Positions 55,104 through 62,986 of a stretch of 64,000 nt of DNA are shown in pieces. This DNA comes from DATBVX01 sp963810775 (GTDB taxonomy: Bacteria > Pseudomonadota > Gammaproteobacteria > Steroidobacterales > Steroidobacteraceae), in NCBI GenBank assembly GCA_963810775.1, contig CAWEOT010000005.1, positions 310,001 to 374,000 on the forward strand, in the 5' to 3' direction. The first letter of the stretch is position 1. Every line of letters begins with the position of its first letter. The position numbers and the translations under genes are program-made. The notes below the pieces were generated by a model. That model worked only from the letters and a program-made list of their open reading frames with translations, was not told the DNA's origin and did not search any database.

Positions 55104-55937
55104 ATGGCTGTTTACGCCATCGGCGACGTCCAGGGATGTGACGAGGAGCTGGGCGAACTTCTGCAGCGTATCCGCTTCCGCCCCGATCGCGATCGTCTGT
55201 GGTTCGTGGGCGACATCGTCAATCGCGGGCCGCGCTCGCTGTCAGCTCTGCGACGCGTGCATGCTCTGCGCGACAATGCGGTCGCTGTCCTCGGCAACCA
55301 CGATCTTCACCTGCTGGCCGTGGCTCACACCCGCACGCGGAACTTGCGTGACGGCGACACGCTCGACGCATTACTTCAGGCGCGCGATCGCGATCGACTA
55401 CTGGACTGGCTGATTGCGCGCCCCCTGTTTCATTACGATGCAGACCTGGACCTTGCAATGGTGCACGCGGGTCTGCCACCGCAATGGGACCTGGCTCGCA
55501 CCCGCGCTGCGGCGGCTGAAGTACACAGAGCCCTCCGCAGTAATGCGGTCCGCCTGTTCGCCCACATGTACGGCAACGAGCCTGATCGATGGGACGAAAG
55601 GCTCTCCGGCTACGATCGGCTGCGCTTCATGGTCAATTGCTTTACGCGCTTGCGCTACTGCGATGCCAGGGGCCGAATCAATCTGAAGCTCAAGGACGCG
55701 CCATCAGAGGTACGCGGACCTTGGATGCCCTGGTTCAAGGTGCCGGGTCGCGCGAGCAAGGACGTACGTATCGTCTGTGGCCACTGGTCGACGCTCGGCT
55801 ATTACCACCACTACAACGTCCACGCGATCGATACTGGCTGTGTATGGGGTGGCAGCCTTTGCGCGATTCGCCTCGATGAGGCTCGCGACCCTGTACGCCT
55901 CCGCTGCCGCACGCACCAGAAGGCCGACACCGACTAG
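55104..55937 (+). CDS. apaH: Symmetrical bis(5'-nucleosyl)-tetraphosphatase
   Basis: The 277-residue calcineurin-type phosphatase splits Ap4A into two ADP. The metal motifs are GDVQGC near the start, then GDIVNRGPRSLSALRRVHAL and VAVLGNHDLHLLAVAHTRTR, and late histidines in VCGHWSTLGYYHHYNVHAID. Length is normal for the family. It completes the lptD-surA-pdxA-rsmA-apaG-apaH order. Confidence 0.95.
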   Translation: MAVYAIGDVQGCDEELGELLQRIRFRPDRDRLWFVGDIVNRGPRSLSALRRVHALRDNAVAVLGNHDLHLLAVAHTRTRNLRDGDTLDALLQARDRDRLLDWLIARPLFHYDADLDLAMVHAGLPPQWDLARTRAAAAEVHRALRSNAVRLFAHMYGNEPDRWDERLSGYDRLRFMVNCFTRLRYCDARGRINLKLKDAPSEVRGPWMPWFKVPGRASKDVRIVCGHWSTLGYYHHYNVHAIDTGCVWGGSLCAIRLDEARDPVRLRCRTHQKADTD

Positions 55938-55972
55938 AGGGCGCGCCGCACCGGTTGCGGCGACGGCGTGTC

Positions 55973-55978
55973 TATAAT
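55973..55978 (+). promoter_or_regulatory. TATAAT box upstream of the kynurenine operon
   Basis: A consensus TATAAT lies 21 bases before the ATG at 56000 of the first operon gene. The -35 region at 17 bases (ACCGGT) is poor. It may be the operon promoter. No regulator gene for kynurenine or tryptophan catabolism (Lrp/KynR) is visible beside it. Confidence 0.4.
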
Positions 55979-55999
55979 GTCGGCATTCCTAGGCACGCC

Positions 56000-57445
56000 A
56001 TGCTCGATCTACGCAACTATGTCGGTGGTCGCAATCAACCGTCCCGATCGGGACGCTGGTTCGACGTGTATGAACCGGCGACCGGCGAGGTGTACGCACG
56101 CGCACCTGAATCGGATGCGAGCGACGTGCAGCAGGCCGTGGAAGCCGCACGCAGCGCGTTTCCCGGCTGGCGCGAGCTGCCGGGCGCCGAGCGCGCTGCC
56201 TGGCTCAACCGGATCGCGGATCTCATCGAACGCGATTTCGACGACTTTGCCCGCGCGGAATCGCAGGACACCGGCAAGCCACTGAGCCTGGCGCGTTCGC
56301 TCGACATTCCTCGCGCCATCGCCAACCTGCGCTTTTTCGCCGGCGCTGCCACACAGTTCGCGAGCGAAGCACACGCCATGGAAGTCGGCGCAATCAACTA
56401 CACACTGCGCCAGCCGCACGGCGTCGTCGCCGGAATCTCGCCGTGGAACCTGCCGCTCTATTTGCTGACGTGGAAGATCGCTCCCGCGCTCGCGGCGGGC
56501 AATTGCGTTATCGCCAAGCCTTCCGAAGTCACGCCACTCACCGCTGCACTGCTGGCGGACCGCTGCATCGAAGCGCAACTGCCCGACGGCGTCCTCAATG
56601 TGCTCAATGGTGCAGGCCGTGAAGTGGGCCAGGCGATCGTGGCGCACCAGGAGGTGCGTGCCATCTCCTTCACGGGTGGGACTGCGACCGGCCGCGCCAT
56701 TGCAGCGGCGGGCGCCCCGCAGTTCAAGAAGCTCGCCCTGGAGCTCGGCGGCAAGAATCCGACACTGGTCTTCGGCGACTGCGATTTCGAGCGCGCGGTG
56801 GAAGGTGCGGTGCGTGCCGCATTTGCGAACCAGGGCGAGATTTGCCTGTGCGGTTCGCGGGTGTTGATCGAGCACACGATCTACGCGCGCTTTCGTGAGG
56901 CCTTCGTCGAGCGGGTGAAGCGCTTGCGTCTCGGCGATCCTATGGACTCCGACACGGACCAGGGGGCCATCGTTTCCGAAGTTCACCTGCAGAAGGTCGC
57001 CGCGGCAGTCGAACAGGCGCGTTCCGATGGCGGCCAGATACTGTGCGGTGGCAAACGCGTTACCGTGGATACGGCCCGCTGCCGCAAGGGCTGGTTCCAC
57101 GAGCCGACGGTCATCGATGGCCTGAAACCGGAATGCGCCGCGAACCAGGAGGAGATCTTCGGCCCGGTCGCGACGCTGCAGTCCTTTGGCGATGAGAACG
57201 ATGCGCTGCACATCGCCAACGGCACGCCCTACGGACTCGCCGCTTCGATCTGGAGCCGCGATATCGAGCGCTGCCACCGCGTTGCGGCACACTTGGAATC
57301 CGGACTCGTGTGGGTGAACACCTGGATGCTGCGCGACCTGCGCACACCGATGGGCGGCGTCAAGCATTCCGGCCTCGGTCGCGAAGGCGGCTTCGAAGCC
57401 ATGCGTTTCTTCACCGAACCTCGCAACGTCTGCGTCAAGTACTGA
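56000..57445 (+). CDS. 2-aminomuconate-6-semialdehyde dehydrogenase (ALDH family)
   Basis: The 481-residue NAD-dependent ALDH oxidises 2-aminomuconate semialdehyde to 2-aminomuconate. The catalytic cysteine is in AAFANQGEICLCGSRVLIEH, with the general-base glutamate in KKLALELGGKNPTLVF and the NAD loop in FTGGTATGRAIAAAGAPQ. It starts at ATG 56000. RidA and HAAO follow, so the 2-aminomuconate step is assigned by context; ALDH sequence alone does not fix the substrate. Spacing to the next gene is 11 bases. Confidence 0.88.
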   Translation: MLDLRNYVGGRNQPSRSGRWFDVYEPATGEVYARAPESDASDVQQAVEAARSAFPGWRELPGAERAAWLNRIADLIERDFDDFARAESQDTGKPLSLARSLDIPRAIANLRFFAGAATQFASEAHAMEVGAINYTLRQPHGVVAGISPWNLPLYLLTWKIAPALAAGNCVIAKPSEVTPLTAALLADRCIEAQLPDGVLNVLNGAGREVGQAIVAHQEVRAISFTGGTATGRAIAAAGAPQFKKLALELGGKNPTLVFGDCDFERAVEGAVRAAFANQGEICLCGSRVLIEHTIYARFREAFVERVKRLRLGDPMDSDTDQGAIVSEVHLQKVAAAVEQARSDGGQILCGGKRVTVDTARCRKGWFHEPTVIDGLKPECAANQEEIFGPVATLQSFGDENDALHIANGTPYGLAASIWSRDIERCHRVAAHLESGLVWVNTWMLRDLRTPMGGVKHSGLGREGGFEAMRFFTEPRNVCVKY

Positions 57446-57456
57446 AAGCCCCTGCC

Positions 57457-57879
57457 ATGACATCGGACATCGTCCTTTCATCGCGCGCGCCTGAGGCGCT
57501 CGGCCCCTACCCGCACGCGCGGCGCGTAGGGAATCTGCTCTTCATCTCTGGAATGGGGCCACGCAAGCGCGGCGAGAAGGGAGTCGCTGGTGTCGAGCTG
57601 GACGCGTCCGGACGCGTCGTCCGATATGACATCGAAGCGCAGTGCCGCGCAGTGTTCGACAACGTGCGCATCATTCTCGAGGACGCGGGCTCGAGCTGGG
57701 AACGGCTCGTCGACGTGACGGTCTTCCTCACCGACCTGGAACGGGATTTCCAGACCTACAATCGAATCTACAGCGAGTACTTCGGCAGCGTTCGCCCCTG
57801 CCGAACGACCATCGGCGTTGCGCGACTGCCGGGGCCGATCGCGATCGAGCTCAAGTGCATCGCTACGCTCCCGGAGTGA
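57457..57879 (+). CDS. RidA/YjgF-family protein, probable 2-aminomuconate deaminase
   Basis: The 140-residue RidA-like protein starts MTSDIVLSSRAPEALGPYPH. It has the family loop GNLLFISGMGPRKRG and the conserved arginine region SVRPCRTTIGVARLPGPIAI. Members beside aminomuconate genes hydrolyse 2-aminomuconate to 4-oxalocrotonate and ammonia, whereas general RidA proteins remove reactive enamines. Context favours the deaminase. The next gene begins 6 bases later. Confidence 0.83.
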   Translation: MTSDIVLSSRAPEALGPYPHARRVGNLLFISGMGPRKRGEKGVAGVELDASGRVVRYDIEAQCRAVFDNVRIILEDAGSSWERLVDVTVFLTDLERDFQTYNRIYSEYFGSVRPCRTTIGVARLPGPIAIELKCIATLPE

Positions 57880-57885
57880 TCCGTC

Positions 57886-58407
57886 ATGCGACCCATTCAA
57901 ACCTTCAACCTGCGCCGCTGGATTGATGAGAACCGTCACCTGCTCAAGCCGCCGGTCGGCAACAAGCAGGTGTTCAAGGATGCTGAGTTCATCATCATGG
58001 CGATCGGCGGGCCGAACTCACGCAAGGATTTTCACGATGACCCTGGCGAGGAGTTCTTCTACCAGCTCGAAGGCGACATGGTGCTGAAGACCATGCAGGA
58101 CGGGAAGGCGGTCGACGTCAAAATCCGCGAAGGCGACGTCCTGTTGTTGCCACCGCACGTGCCTCATTCGCCGCAGCGCTTCGCCAACACGGTCGGACTT
58201 GTCGTGGAACGCCAGCGCCGCCCCGGCGAACAGGACGGCTTCCTCTGGTACTGCGAGACCTGCAGCCACGAGCTCTACTCCGAGTACTTCGAGCTCAAGA
58301 ACATCGAGACGGAACTTCCGCCGGTGTTCGAGCGCTTCTTCGCCAGCCTCGACAAACGCACCTGCAAGCACTGCGGCGCAGTGATGCAGCCGCCAAAGCG
58401 CGCGTAG
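57886..58407 (+). CDS. 3-hydroxyanthranilate 3,4-dioxygenase
   Basis: The 173-residue cupin-type non-heme Fe(II) dioxygenase opens 3-hydroxyanthranilate to 2-amino-3-carboxymuconate semialdehyde (ACMS). Iron ligands are in KDFHDDPGEEFFYQLEGDMV (H and E) and LLPPHVPHSPQRFANTVGLV (H). A C-terminal rubredoxin-like site is formed by CETCSH and CKHCGAV, typical of the bacterial form. It starts MRPIQTFNLRRWIDENRHLL. ACMSD starts 3 bases after its stop. Confidence 0.94.
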   Translation: MRPIQTFNLRRWIDENRHLLKPPVGNKQVFKDAEFIIMAIGGPNSRKDFHDDPGEEFFYQLEGDMVLKTMQDGKAVDVKIREGDVLLLPPHVPHSPQRFANTVGLVVERQRRPGEQDGFLWYCETCSHELYSEYFELKNIETELPPVFERFFASLDKRTCKHCGAVMQPPKRA

Positions 58408-58410
58408 CTC

Positions 58411-59421
58411 ATGCTCAAGATCGACATGCACACCCACGTGGTGCCGGAGAACTGGCCCAACCTGCAGGAGCGTTACGGTTATGGCGGCTGGGTGCAGATC
58501 GAGCACACCGGGCCGGGCTGCGCGCGCATGGTCCAGGAAGGCAAGCTCTTCCGCCACATCGAAGCCAACAGCTGGGATGCCGACAAGCGCTTCGAGGATT
58601 GCGCACGCACGGGCGTGAGCGTGCAGGTGCTATCGACCGTACCGGTGATGTTCAACTACTGGGCGCGCGGACCGGACACGCTCGACCTGAGTCGCTTCCT
58701 CAACGATCATATCGCGGGCCTCGTCGATCGTTACCCGACTCGCTTCATCGGACTCGGCACGGTGCCGATGCAGGAGCCGGATCTCGCGATCCAGGAACTC
58801 GAGCGTTGCGTGAAGAGCCTCAAGCTCCCGGGGATCGAGATCGGATCGCACGTCAACGGACGCAATCTCGATGACCCGCGCGTGGTGGAAATACTGACGG
58901 CCGCGCAGGATCTCGAGGCCGCAGTATTCGTGCATCCATGGGACATGCTCGGCCGGGAGCGGATGTCACGCTACTGGCTGCCGTGGCTCGTCGGGATGCC
59001 TGCGGAAACCTCGCTTTCGATCTGCTGCATGATCTTTGGCGGCGTGTTCGCGAAGCTGCCGCGCCTGCGCGTGGCCTTTGCACACGGCGGCGGCGCCTTT
59101 CCGGCGACGCTCGGTCGCATCGAGCATGGATTTCACGCGCGCCCGGACCTGGTCGCCGTCGCCAATCAGACCAATCCGCGCGAATACCTCGGTCGTTTCT
59201 ATGTCGATTCACTGGTCCACGATCCGGACCTGCTGCTCTACATGATGAAGCTGATGGGCGCGCGCAGCGTTGCGCTCGGCAGCGACTACCCGTTTCCGCT
59301 CGGCGAGGATCACCCCGGCAGGATGATCGAGTCCATGCAGCTCGACGACGATACAGTCGCACGCCTCCTGCACGGCACCGCGCTCGAATGGCTGAATCTC
59401 GATCGGAAGCGATTCGAATGA
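58411..59421 (+). CDS. 2-amino-3-carboxymuconate-6-semialdehyde decarboxylase (ACMSD)
   Basis: The 336-residue amidohydrolase-fold enzyme decarboxylates ACMS to 2-aminomuconate semialdehyde and so diverts it from spontaneous quinolinate formation. The metal ligands lie in LKIDMHTHVVPENW (HxH), FVHPWDMLGRERM, VAFAHGGGAFPATLGRIEHG and ALGSDYPFPLGEDHPGRM. It overlaps the next gene by 4 bases (ATGA). The match of signature histidines and length is convincing. Confidence 0.94.
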   Translation: MLKIDMHTHVVPENWPNLQERYGYGGWVQIEHTGPGCARMVQEGKLFRHIEANSWDADKRFEDCARTGVSVQVLSTVPVMFNYWARGPDTLDLSRFLNDHIAGLVDRYPTRFIGLGTVPMQEPDLAIQELERCVKSLKLPGIEIGSHVNGRNLDDPRVVEILTAAQDLEAAVFVHPWDMLGRERMSRYWLPWLVGMPAETSLSICCMIFGGVFAKLPRLRVAFAHGGGAFPATLGRIEHGFHARPDLVAVANQTNPREYLGRFYVDSLVHDPDLLLYMMKLMGARSVALGSDYPFPLGEDHPGRMIESMQLDDDTVARLLHGTALEWLNLDRKRFE

Positions 59422-60242
59422 CGCGCCTGACGATCGCAACCGCCGAAGGCTCGCTGCACGCTGACTTCGAGGAACCACTCGATATCTCGATTCCGTACGA
59501 TTTTGCGGGCGAACAGCCGTCTCATTTCGATGCGGCACCGGCGAGTGCTGCGCCTTTACGAGCGGGCTCGTTCGTGGGCGATGTGCGTCTTGGCGGTAGC
59601 TGCAATTGCGAAGAACTGCACCTCGTGCCCCACTGCAACGGCACTCATACTGAATGTGTGGGCCACGTGACAGCCGAGCGAGTCAGCGTGCATCAGCAGG
59701 TCCCCGGCGGGCTTGCGCTGGCGTTGTTGCTCTCCCCCAGCACGGTGCCGATCGAGGAGAGCGACGAATCCGCAGATCCGGCGCCGCAGAGCGGCGATCG
59801 CTTCATCACGGCACGCGTAATCGAGAACCTGTGGGAGCAACACGCTTCGTCAGGCGTCACGGCACTCGTGCTCAGAACTCTTCCCAACCATCCCGAAAAA
59901 CGCACGCGCCGTTATGCCTCGGAGACACCCCCACCCTTCCTCTCGAACGAAGCCGCAGCGCTGTGTGTCGCGCGCGACATCGAGCATCTGCTTGTCGACC
60001 TGCCGTCGATTGACCGGACCCACGACGAGGGACGACTGAGCGCGCACCGCATCTTCTGGGGACTGCCGCCTGGCAGCACGAGTTACACGCTCGCGCAAAG
60101 ACCACGAGCCAGCGTGACGGAACTGATTTTCGTTCCCGATTCGATTGTCGACGGCCGCTACCTGCTTGATCTGCAGATCGCTCCGTTCGTGAGCGATGCG
60201 GCACCCAGTCGGCCGGTGTTGTACCGGTTGCAACCCGCATGA
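59418..60242 (+). CDS. Cyclase-family protein, probable kynurenine formamidase (divergent)
   Basis: The 274-residue protein has the KynB/cyclase fold, with the metal motif H72-C-N-G-T-H77-T-E79-C-V-G-H83 where canonical KynB has HxGTHxDxPxH. The change of aspartate to glutamate and the extra residue set it apart. Other family-like segments are VARDIEHLLVDLPSIDRTHD and SAHRIFWGLPPG. Its location between ACMSD and kynureninase argues for hydrolysis of N-formylkynurenine, but the divergence leaves another hydrolase or cyclase activity possible. It overlaps both neighbours by 4 bases. Confidence 0.72.
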   Translation: MTRLTIATAEGSLHADFEEPLDISIPYDFAGEQPSHFDAAPASAAPLRAGSFVGDVRLGGSCNCEELHLVPHCNGTHTECVGHVTAERVSVHQQVPGGLALALLLSPSTVPIEESDESADPAPQSGDRFITARVIENLWEQHASSGVTALVLRTLPNHPEKRTRRYASETPPPFLSNEAAALCVARDIEHLLVDLPSIDRTHDEGRLSAHRIFWGLPPGSTSYTLAQRPRASVTELIFVPDSIVDGRYLLDLQIAPFVSDAAPSRPVLYRLQPA

Positions 60243-61516
60243 GTTTCGAGGTGTCGCGCGAGCATGCGGAAACGCGGGATCGCAATGACCCGCTGGCCGA
60301 GTTTCGCTCACGCTTTCATTTGCCCCCCGGCCGCGCACGATCGACCGCGATCTACTTTTGCGGCAACTCGCTGGGTCTGCAGCCGAAGGGGGTGCGTAAC
60401 CTGATCGACGAGGAACTGGAAGACTGGGCCCGCTACGCGGTCCTGGGCCATCTCGAAGCACGCCGCCCCTGGCTGCCCTATCACGAGCAGCTCACGAACG
60501 ACACCGCGCTCCTCGTTGGCGCGAGGGCCGCGGAAGTCGTGAACATGAATACGCTCACCGTCAATCTGCATCTCATGATGGTGAGCTTCTACCGGCCGAC
60601 CGCCGACCGGCACTGCATTCTGATCGAACAAGGTGCCTTTCCTTCCGACCGTTACGCGGTCGTGTCACACCTCGGTCATCATGGGTATTCGGCCCAACAG
60701 GCATTGATCGAAGCCGCCCCTCGCGCCGGTGAGGATTGCGTGCGCCACGAGGATCTCGAGGCGTTGCTGGCACGCGAAGGTCATCGGATCGCGCTCGTGA
60801 TGCTGCCAGGCGTGCAGTATCGGACCGGCCAGAATTTCGATATCGCGCGGATTACGCGAGCGGCGCATGCGCAGGGTGCAAGAGTCGGGTTCGATCTCGC
60901 GCACGCCGCCGGCAATGTCGAGCTGCGCATGCATGACTGGGGTGCCGACTTCGCGTGCTGGTGCACTTACAAATATCTCAACGCCGGACCGGGAGCCGTG
61001 GCCGGCTGCTTCGTGCATCAACGGCACGCAGAAGCGTCCAACCTGCCGCGGTTCGCCGGCTGGTGGGGCCACGACAAGGCCAAGCGCTTCCTCATGCAGC
61101 CAGACTTCGAAGTGCTGTCGGGCGCCGAGGGCTGGCAGATCAGTAATCCGCCGATTTTGTCGATGGCACCGCTGGTGATTTCGCTGGCAATGTTCCGCGA
61201 AGCCGGCATGGGACGCGTAGTCGAAAAGTCCCGGCGGCTCACTGGATTTCTTGAATTCCTGGTGAGTGAGCGACTGCCCCGGGAGATCGAGATCGTGACA
61301 CCCCGAGATCCAACCGATCGCGGCTGCCAGCTCTCGCTACGCTTGCGCTCGGGCGTGCGATCCGGAAAGCGCGTGTTCGCCGCGCTGGAGCAACGTGACG
61401 TCGTCTGCGACTGGCGCGAGCCCGACATCATTCGCGTCGCGCCGGTGCCGCTCTACAACACTTTCACCGAGGTCTGGGAGTTCGTCGACGCGCTGGCCGC
61501 AAGCCTTGCCGAGTGA
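60239..61516 (+). CDS. kynU: Kynureninase
   Basis: The 425-residue PLP enzyme splits 3-hydroxykynurenine to 3-hydroxyanthranilate and alanine. It has the start IYFCGNSLGLQPKGVRNLID, the PLP lysine in ACWCTYKYLNAGPGAVAGCF, the aspartate in ARVGFDLAHAAGNVELRMHD, and FAGWWGHDKAKRFLMQPDFE. The start ATG overlaps the previous stop (ATGA), and the stop overlaps the next start (GTGA). Confidence 0.96.
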   Translation: MSFEVSREHAETRDRNDPLAEFRSRFHLPPGRARSTAIYFCGNSLGLQPKGVRNLIDEELEDWARYAVLGHLEARRPWLPYHEQLTNDTALLVGARAAEVVNMNTLTVNLHLMMVSFYRPTADRHCILIEQGAFPSDRYAVVSHLGHHGYSAQQALIEAAPRAGEDCVRHEDLEALLAREGHRIALVMLPGVQYRTGQNFDIARITRAAHAQGARVGFDLAHAAGNVELRMHDWGADFACWCTYKYLNAGPGAVAGCFVHQRHAEASNLPRFAGWWGHDKAKRFLMQPDFEVLSGAEGWQISNPPILSMAPLVISLAMFREAGMGRVVEKSRRLTGFLEFLVSERLPREIEIVTPRDPTDRGCQLSLRLRSGVRSGKRVFAALEQRDVVCDWREPDIIRVAPVPLYNTFTEVWEFVDALAASLAE

Positions 61517-62873
61517 GCACCGTGAAGTTCTCCCCCGCCACGATTGTTGGAGCCGGTCCCGCCGGCTCGCTGCTGGGAATCTTCCTCGCGCGCCGCGGCG
61601 TGCCTGTGACTGTGTACGAACGTCGCCCTGACATGCGCCGCGAATCGATCAGCGCCGGACGCTCGATCAACCTCGCGCTTGCAGATCGGGGAATGCATGC
61701 ATTGGAGCGCGCTGGCGTCCTCGATGCGGTGCGGCCACTGATGATACCGATGCGCGGACGCATGATTCACGACGAACACGGGCGCACCACGCTGCAGCGC
61801 TACGGGCAGAACGACAGCGAGGTCATCCATTCCGTGTCGCGAGCCGAGCTCAACAAACTGCTTCTGACGGAGCTCGAACGCATCGCATCGATCACTGTTC
61901 AGTTTCATCACAACTGCCAGGGTCTCGATTTCCGTGCGGGGCGGCTGCGCCTGTTCGATGAGAACAGCGGCCGCCCCAAGGAAGTCGCGGCTGCGGCTGT
62001 CATCGGTGCCGACGGCGCAAGCTCGGCGGTCCGCGCCGCGATGCTTGTGGACGGTCGCACCAACGCGAGCGAGGAAGTGCTCTCGCATCGCTACAAGGAG
62101 CTGACGATTCCGGCCGGCCCCGGTGGCAAGCACCGGATGGAAACGAACGCCTTGCACATCTGGCCGCGCGGCGGCTACATGCTGATCGCATTGCCAAACA
62201 TCGACGGCAGTTTCACGGTGACGCTGTTCCTGCCGGCTGAAGGTCCGGAGAGTTTCGCCACACTCGCGAGCCGCGATGCCGTGCAGAAGTTCTTTGCACG
62301 TCGGTTCGCGGATGCTCAGCCGCTGATCACCGACCTCACCGAGGAATTCTTCGCCCACCCCACCGGGGTCATGGTGACGGTGCGCGCTGCACCCTGGAAA
62401 TTCGCCGATCGCGCGCTGCTCATCGGCGATGCCGCGCACGCCATCGTGCCTTTTCACGGCCAGGGCATGAATTGTGCGTTCGAGGACTGCGTGGCGCTCG
62501 ATGCTGCGCTCGACAGATATGAAGACTGGGGACGGGTATTCGCGCGCGTCGATCGCGTGCGCAAGCCCAACGCCGATGCGATCGCGCAGATGGCGCTAGA
62601 GAACTACGTCGAGATGCGAGACTCGGTGCGCGATCCGAAGTTCGTGCTGCAGAAGGAACTTTCGCTGCGCTGGAGCAGCGCTTCCCGGAGCAGTTCATTC
62701 CCCGTTACTCGATGGTGATGTTTCACCACGAGATTCCGTACGTACAGGCACTCGAGCGCGGTCGCATTCAGCAGGAAATTCTCGATGAGCTGACTACCAG
62801 GGCGACTGCGGTCGAACAGATCGACTGGAAGCTCGCGGCCAGGCTGGTGGAGACGCGGCTGCCGGCGCTTTAG
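61513..62873 (+). CDS. kmo: Kynurenine 3-monooxygenase, frameshifted near the 3' end
   Basis: This flavoprotein hydroxylates kynurenine to 3-hydroxykynurenine using NADPH and O2. FAD motifs are VGAGPAGSLLGIFLARRGVP, ALLIGDAAHAIVPFHGQGMN and AAVIGADGASSAVRAAM. The first frame ends artificially after KELSLRWSSAS at 62718. A neighbouring frame continues ALEQRFPEQFIPRYSMVMFH and runs to LAARLVETRLPAL with a stop at 62871-62873, the normal C-terminus. One G missing near 62667 joins them into about 453 residues. It starts at GTG 61513. No tryptophan 2,3-dioxygenase gene is in the window. Confidence 0.92.
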
Positions 62874-62986
62874 ATCGTCAGCTTCAGGCTGCGCCTGCGG
62901 AACTTTGCTTCATCGGCGCGTATCTCTGCGCTGGGTGAGGATGCGACAGATGGGCATCCCGTCCGGCGGCGACGAATGCGAGTTCT

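Noticed and set aside
56009..57481. A 490-codon minus-strand frame opposite the aldehyde dehydrogenase
   Set aside because: It is antisense to an ALDH with clear catalytic residues.
58938..60242. A 434-codon frame beginning inside ACMSD
   Set aside because: The first 160 codons are ACMSD out of frame. The cyclase-family gene starts at ATG 59418.
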